A stretch of 64,000 bases of DNA from Pedobacter ureilyticus. GTDB lineage: Bacteria; Bacteroidota; Bacteroidia; Sphingobacteriales; Sphingobacteriaceae. Positions 62,358-64,000 of this stretch are shown piece by piece; the first letter of the stretch is position 1; each line of letters starts with the position of its first letter. Both the position numbers and the translations under genes were made by a program. Location: assembly GCF_005925345.1 (NCBI RefSeq), contig NZ_SSHJ01000015.1, forward strand, positions 1 through 64,000, in the 5' to 3' direction. The notes under the pieces are model-generated. The model saw only the letters and a list, made by a program, of their open reading frames with translations, was not told the origin of the DNA and searched no databases.

Positions 62358-64000
62358 ATGAGTTTATCTACAAAATACAATCCACAAGAAACTGAAGACA
62401 AATGGTACAGCTATTGGTTGGAGAAGCGTTTTTTCCACTCAGAGCCAGACGAGCGTGAGCCTTATACCATTGTAATTCCTCCACCAAACGTAACGGGGGT
62501 TTTGCACATGGGCCACATGCTTAACAATACCATTCAGGATGTATTGATCCGTAAAGCTCGTATGCAGGGCAAAAATGCTTGTTGGGTACCGGGTACCGAT
62601 CACGCTTCTATCGCTACCGAAGCAAAGGTGGTAGCTATGTTGAAAGAACAGGGCATCAATAAAAAAGACCTTTCTCGTGAAGAGTTTTTAAAGTATGCTT
62701 GGGAGTGGAAAGAGAAGTACGGCGGTATTATTTTAGAACAGTTGAAGAAACTGGGTGCTAGTTGCGATTGGGACAGAACCCGTTTCACTATGGAAGAAGA
62801 CCTATCTGATGCTGTAATCGATAGTTTTATCCATTTATATAAGAAAGGATTGATTTACCGTGGTTACCGTATGGTAAACTGGGATCCGCTGGGTAAAACC
62901 TCCATTTCTGATGAAGAGGTAATCCGTAAGGAAGTAAATTCGAAGTTATATTATATCAAGTATTTTGTTAGTCAAAAAGACGGAAAGACGATTGATGGGC
63001 AACTAGATGCCCAAACTTCGGACTTCGGACTTCAGACTTCGGACTATCTGACTATCGCTACCACCCGTCCAGAAACGATTATGGCCGATGCGGCGATTTT
63101 CGTGAACCCTAACGACGAGCGCTTTAAACATTTGGTAGGCAAAAAGGTACTTATTCCATTAATTAACCGTGAAATAGAGGTAATGACAGATGAGTACGTG
63201 GATATGGAGTTTGGAACAGGTTGTTTAAAAGTAACACCTGCTCACGACAGCAATGACTACGAACTAGGTCTGAAATATAACCTAACGCCTTTCTTAGATA
63301 TCTTAGATGACGATGCGAAGCTGAACGAGAAAGCAGAAATTTTAGTGGGCGAAGACCGTTTTGTGGCTCGTAAGAAAATTGCTAAAATGCTCGAAGAAGC
63401 GGGTAATTTGGAAAAGGTAGAAGATTATAAATCGCAAGTAGGTTTCTCTGAACGTACCGATGCGGTAATTGAGCCTAAGGTGTCGTTACAGTGGTTTGTG
63501 AAAATGAAAGAATTTGCACAACCCGCTTTAGATGATGTATTGAACGGCGAGGTCAACTTAATTCCTAACAAGTTCGAGAACACGTACCGTCATTGGATGG
63601 AAAATGTTCGCGACTGGAATATTTCTCGTCAGTTATGGTGGGGACAGCGTATTCCAGCTTGGTATTTACCAGATGGAACGTATGTAATAGCCAAAACACA
63701 GGAAGAAGCATTTGAAGAGGCTAAAATTAAATCGCAAATCTCAAATCTCAAATCTTCAGACTTAAAACAAGATGAAGACGTGATGGATACTTGGTTCTCG
63801 TCTTGGTTATGGCCGATCTCGGTTTTCGATGGTTTTAAAAATCCTGAAAATAAAGATTTCAATTACTATTATCCAACCAATGATTTAGTAACTGCGCCAG
63901 AGATTTTATTTTTCTGGGTAGCACGTATGATCATGGCTGGTCGTGAGTTTACGGGCAAAAAGCCATTCACTAACGTGTACCTAACAGGTATTGTTCGTGA
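62358..64000 (+). CDS. valS: Valyl-tRNA synthetase, 5' part, cut by the window end
   Basis: The frame from ATG 62358 stays open to base 64000 (about 547 codons). [14 protein letters not shown] carries the class I HIGH-type motif near residue 45, and [24 protein letters not shown] and WWGQRIPAW follow in the normal ValRS order. [11 protein letters not shown] is in the editing domain. The KMSKS motif lies beyond the window. Two insertions rich in heptanucleotide repeats (63016-63046 and 63735-63755) expand connecting loops. The gene is essential and in-frame throughout what is visible. Confidence 0.95.
   Translation, partial: MSLSTKYNPQETEDKWYSYWLEKRFFHSEPDEREPYTIVIPPPNVTGVLHMGHMLNNTIQDVLIRKARMQGKNACWVPGTDHASIATEAKVVAMLKEQGINKKDLSREEFLKYAWEWKEKYGGIILEQLKKLGASCDWDRTRFTMEEDLSDAVIDSFIHLYKKGLIYRGYRMVNWDPLGKTSISDEEVIRKEVNSKLYYIKYFVSQKDGKTIDGQLDAQTSDFGLQTSDYLTIATTRPETIMADAAIFVNPNDERFKHLVGKKVLIPLINREIEVMTDEYVDMEFGTGCLKVTPAHDSNDYELGLKYNLTPFLDILDDDAKLNEKAEILVGEDRFVARKKIAKMLEEAGNLEKVEDYKSQVGFSERTDAVIEPKVSLQWFVKMKEFAQPALDDVLNGEVNLIPNKFENTYRHWMENVRDWNISRQLWWGQRIPAWYLPDGTYVIAKTQEEAFEEAKIKSQISNLKSSDLKQDEDVMDTWFSSWLWPISVFDGFKNPENKDFNYYYPTNDLVTAPEILFFWVARMIMAGREFTGKKPFTNVYLTGIVR
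63016..63046 (+). repeat. Four heptanucleotide repeats inside valS
   Basis: ACTTCGG occurs at 63016, 63023 and 63037, with ACTTCAG at 63030, plus a trailing ACT. The encoded stretch is about [11 protein letters not shown], placed in the editing domain just before [12 protein letters not shown]. Confidence 0.8.
63735..63755 (+). repeat. Three heptanucleotide repeats inside valS
   Basis: CAAATCT occurs three times in tandem at 63735-63755, encoding QISNLKS in the loop before [16 protein letters not shown]. Both repeat tracts have lengths that keep the reading frame. Confidence 0.8.

Noticed and set aside
1-64000. tRNA, rRNA, CRISPR arrays, phage genes, insertion sequences with a transposase
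   Set aside because: None was recognised on either strand; the repeats found are short and not regularly spaced with unique spacers.

Overview
The window looks like chromosomal DNA from a Bacteroidota bacterium, probably a Sphingobacteriaceae member close to Pedobacter. This rests on low GC, SusC/SusD pairs, a type IX secretion C-terminal sorting domain, GLPGLI and BlaI/M56 families, the lineage-typical Tgt without zinc cysteines, and promoters of the TTTG-N19-TAnnTTTG type. The genus is an inference from protein and intergenic style. I saw no rRNA, tRNA, CRISPR array, transposase or integrase.

Layout. 1-25 kb is mostly housekeeping. It holds tgt-lptG, a glycosyltransferase, rsmG, a BlaI/M56 signalling pair with a 38-bp palindromic operator, dprA, a cystathionine beta-synthase, a biotin-dependent carboxyltransferase, an M19 dipeptidase, trxB, a GH20 hexosaminidase, several lipoproteins, an ECF sigma factor with a membrane partner, and a sodium/dicarboxylate-type symporter followed by two tandem paralogues.

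25.6-50.8 kb is a large polysaccharide utilisation locus (PUL), most likely for alginate. Block A (25678-32154) encodes a jelly-roll lyase-like lipoprotein, an unknown exported protein, a type IX secreted 908-residue-frame protein and a SASA-type acetylesterase. Block B (32248-40012) encodes a FadR-family GntR regulator, a PL17 oligoalginate lyase, KdgF, a second esterase, an orphan beta-helix protein, an MFS hexuronate-type transporter and an SDR (DEH reductase candidate). Block C (40396-50808) encodes SusC, SusD, a surface lipoprotein and two PL6 lyases. Each block begins with the same element: two TTGGTnnACCAA palindromes, the first of which includes the TTTG of the promoter -7 box. The core matches the E. 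coli UxuR/ExuR operator, so the local GntR protein probably represses all three blocks and itself. The logic is surface cleavage by PL6 and the lyase-like protein, SusCD uptake, PL17 digestion to monomers, KdgF and SDR conversion to 2-keto-3-deoxygluconate. The kinase and aldolase that would finish the pathway are not in the window. Two esterases suggest an O-acetylated substrate, i.e. bacterial rather than algal alginate.

51-58.5 kb holds a HigBA toxin-antitoxin pair, a second BlaI/M56 pair, a NudK-like hydrolase and a GLPGLI/outer-membrane-barrel pair. A three-half-site operator in front of the second blaI recurs with the same spacing in front of the GLPGLI gene about 6.6 kb away, which predicts a protease-controlled outer-membrane regulon. 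Both M56 sensors end in segments that resemble TonB-dependent receptor plugs; the first also carries three EVVVxGY-type motifs.

59-64 kb holds an arginine deiminase homologue, a small barrel protein, CtlX (citrulline hydrolase) and the start of valS, which runs off the window and carries two in-frame heptanucleotide repeat tracts. Dispersed inverted-repeat elements with GTCATT-type or GAGGCTGTnTCAAAA-type ends sit in many intergenic gaps.
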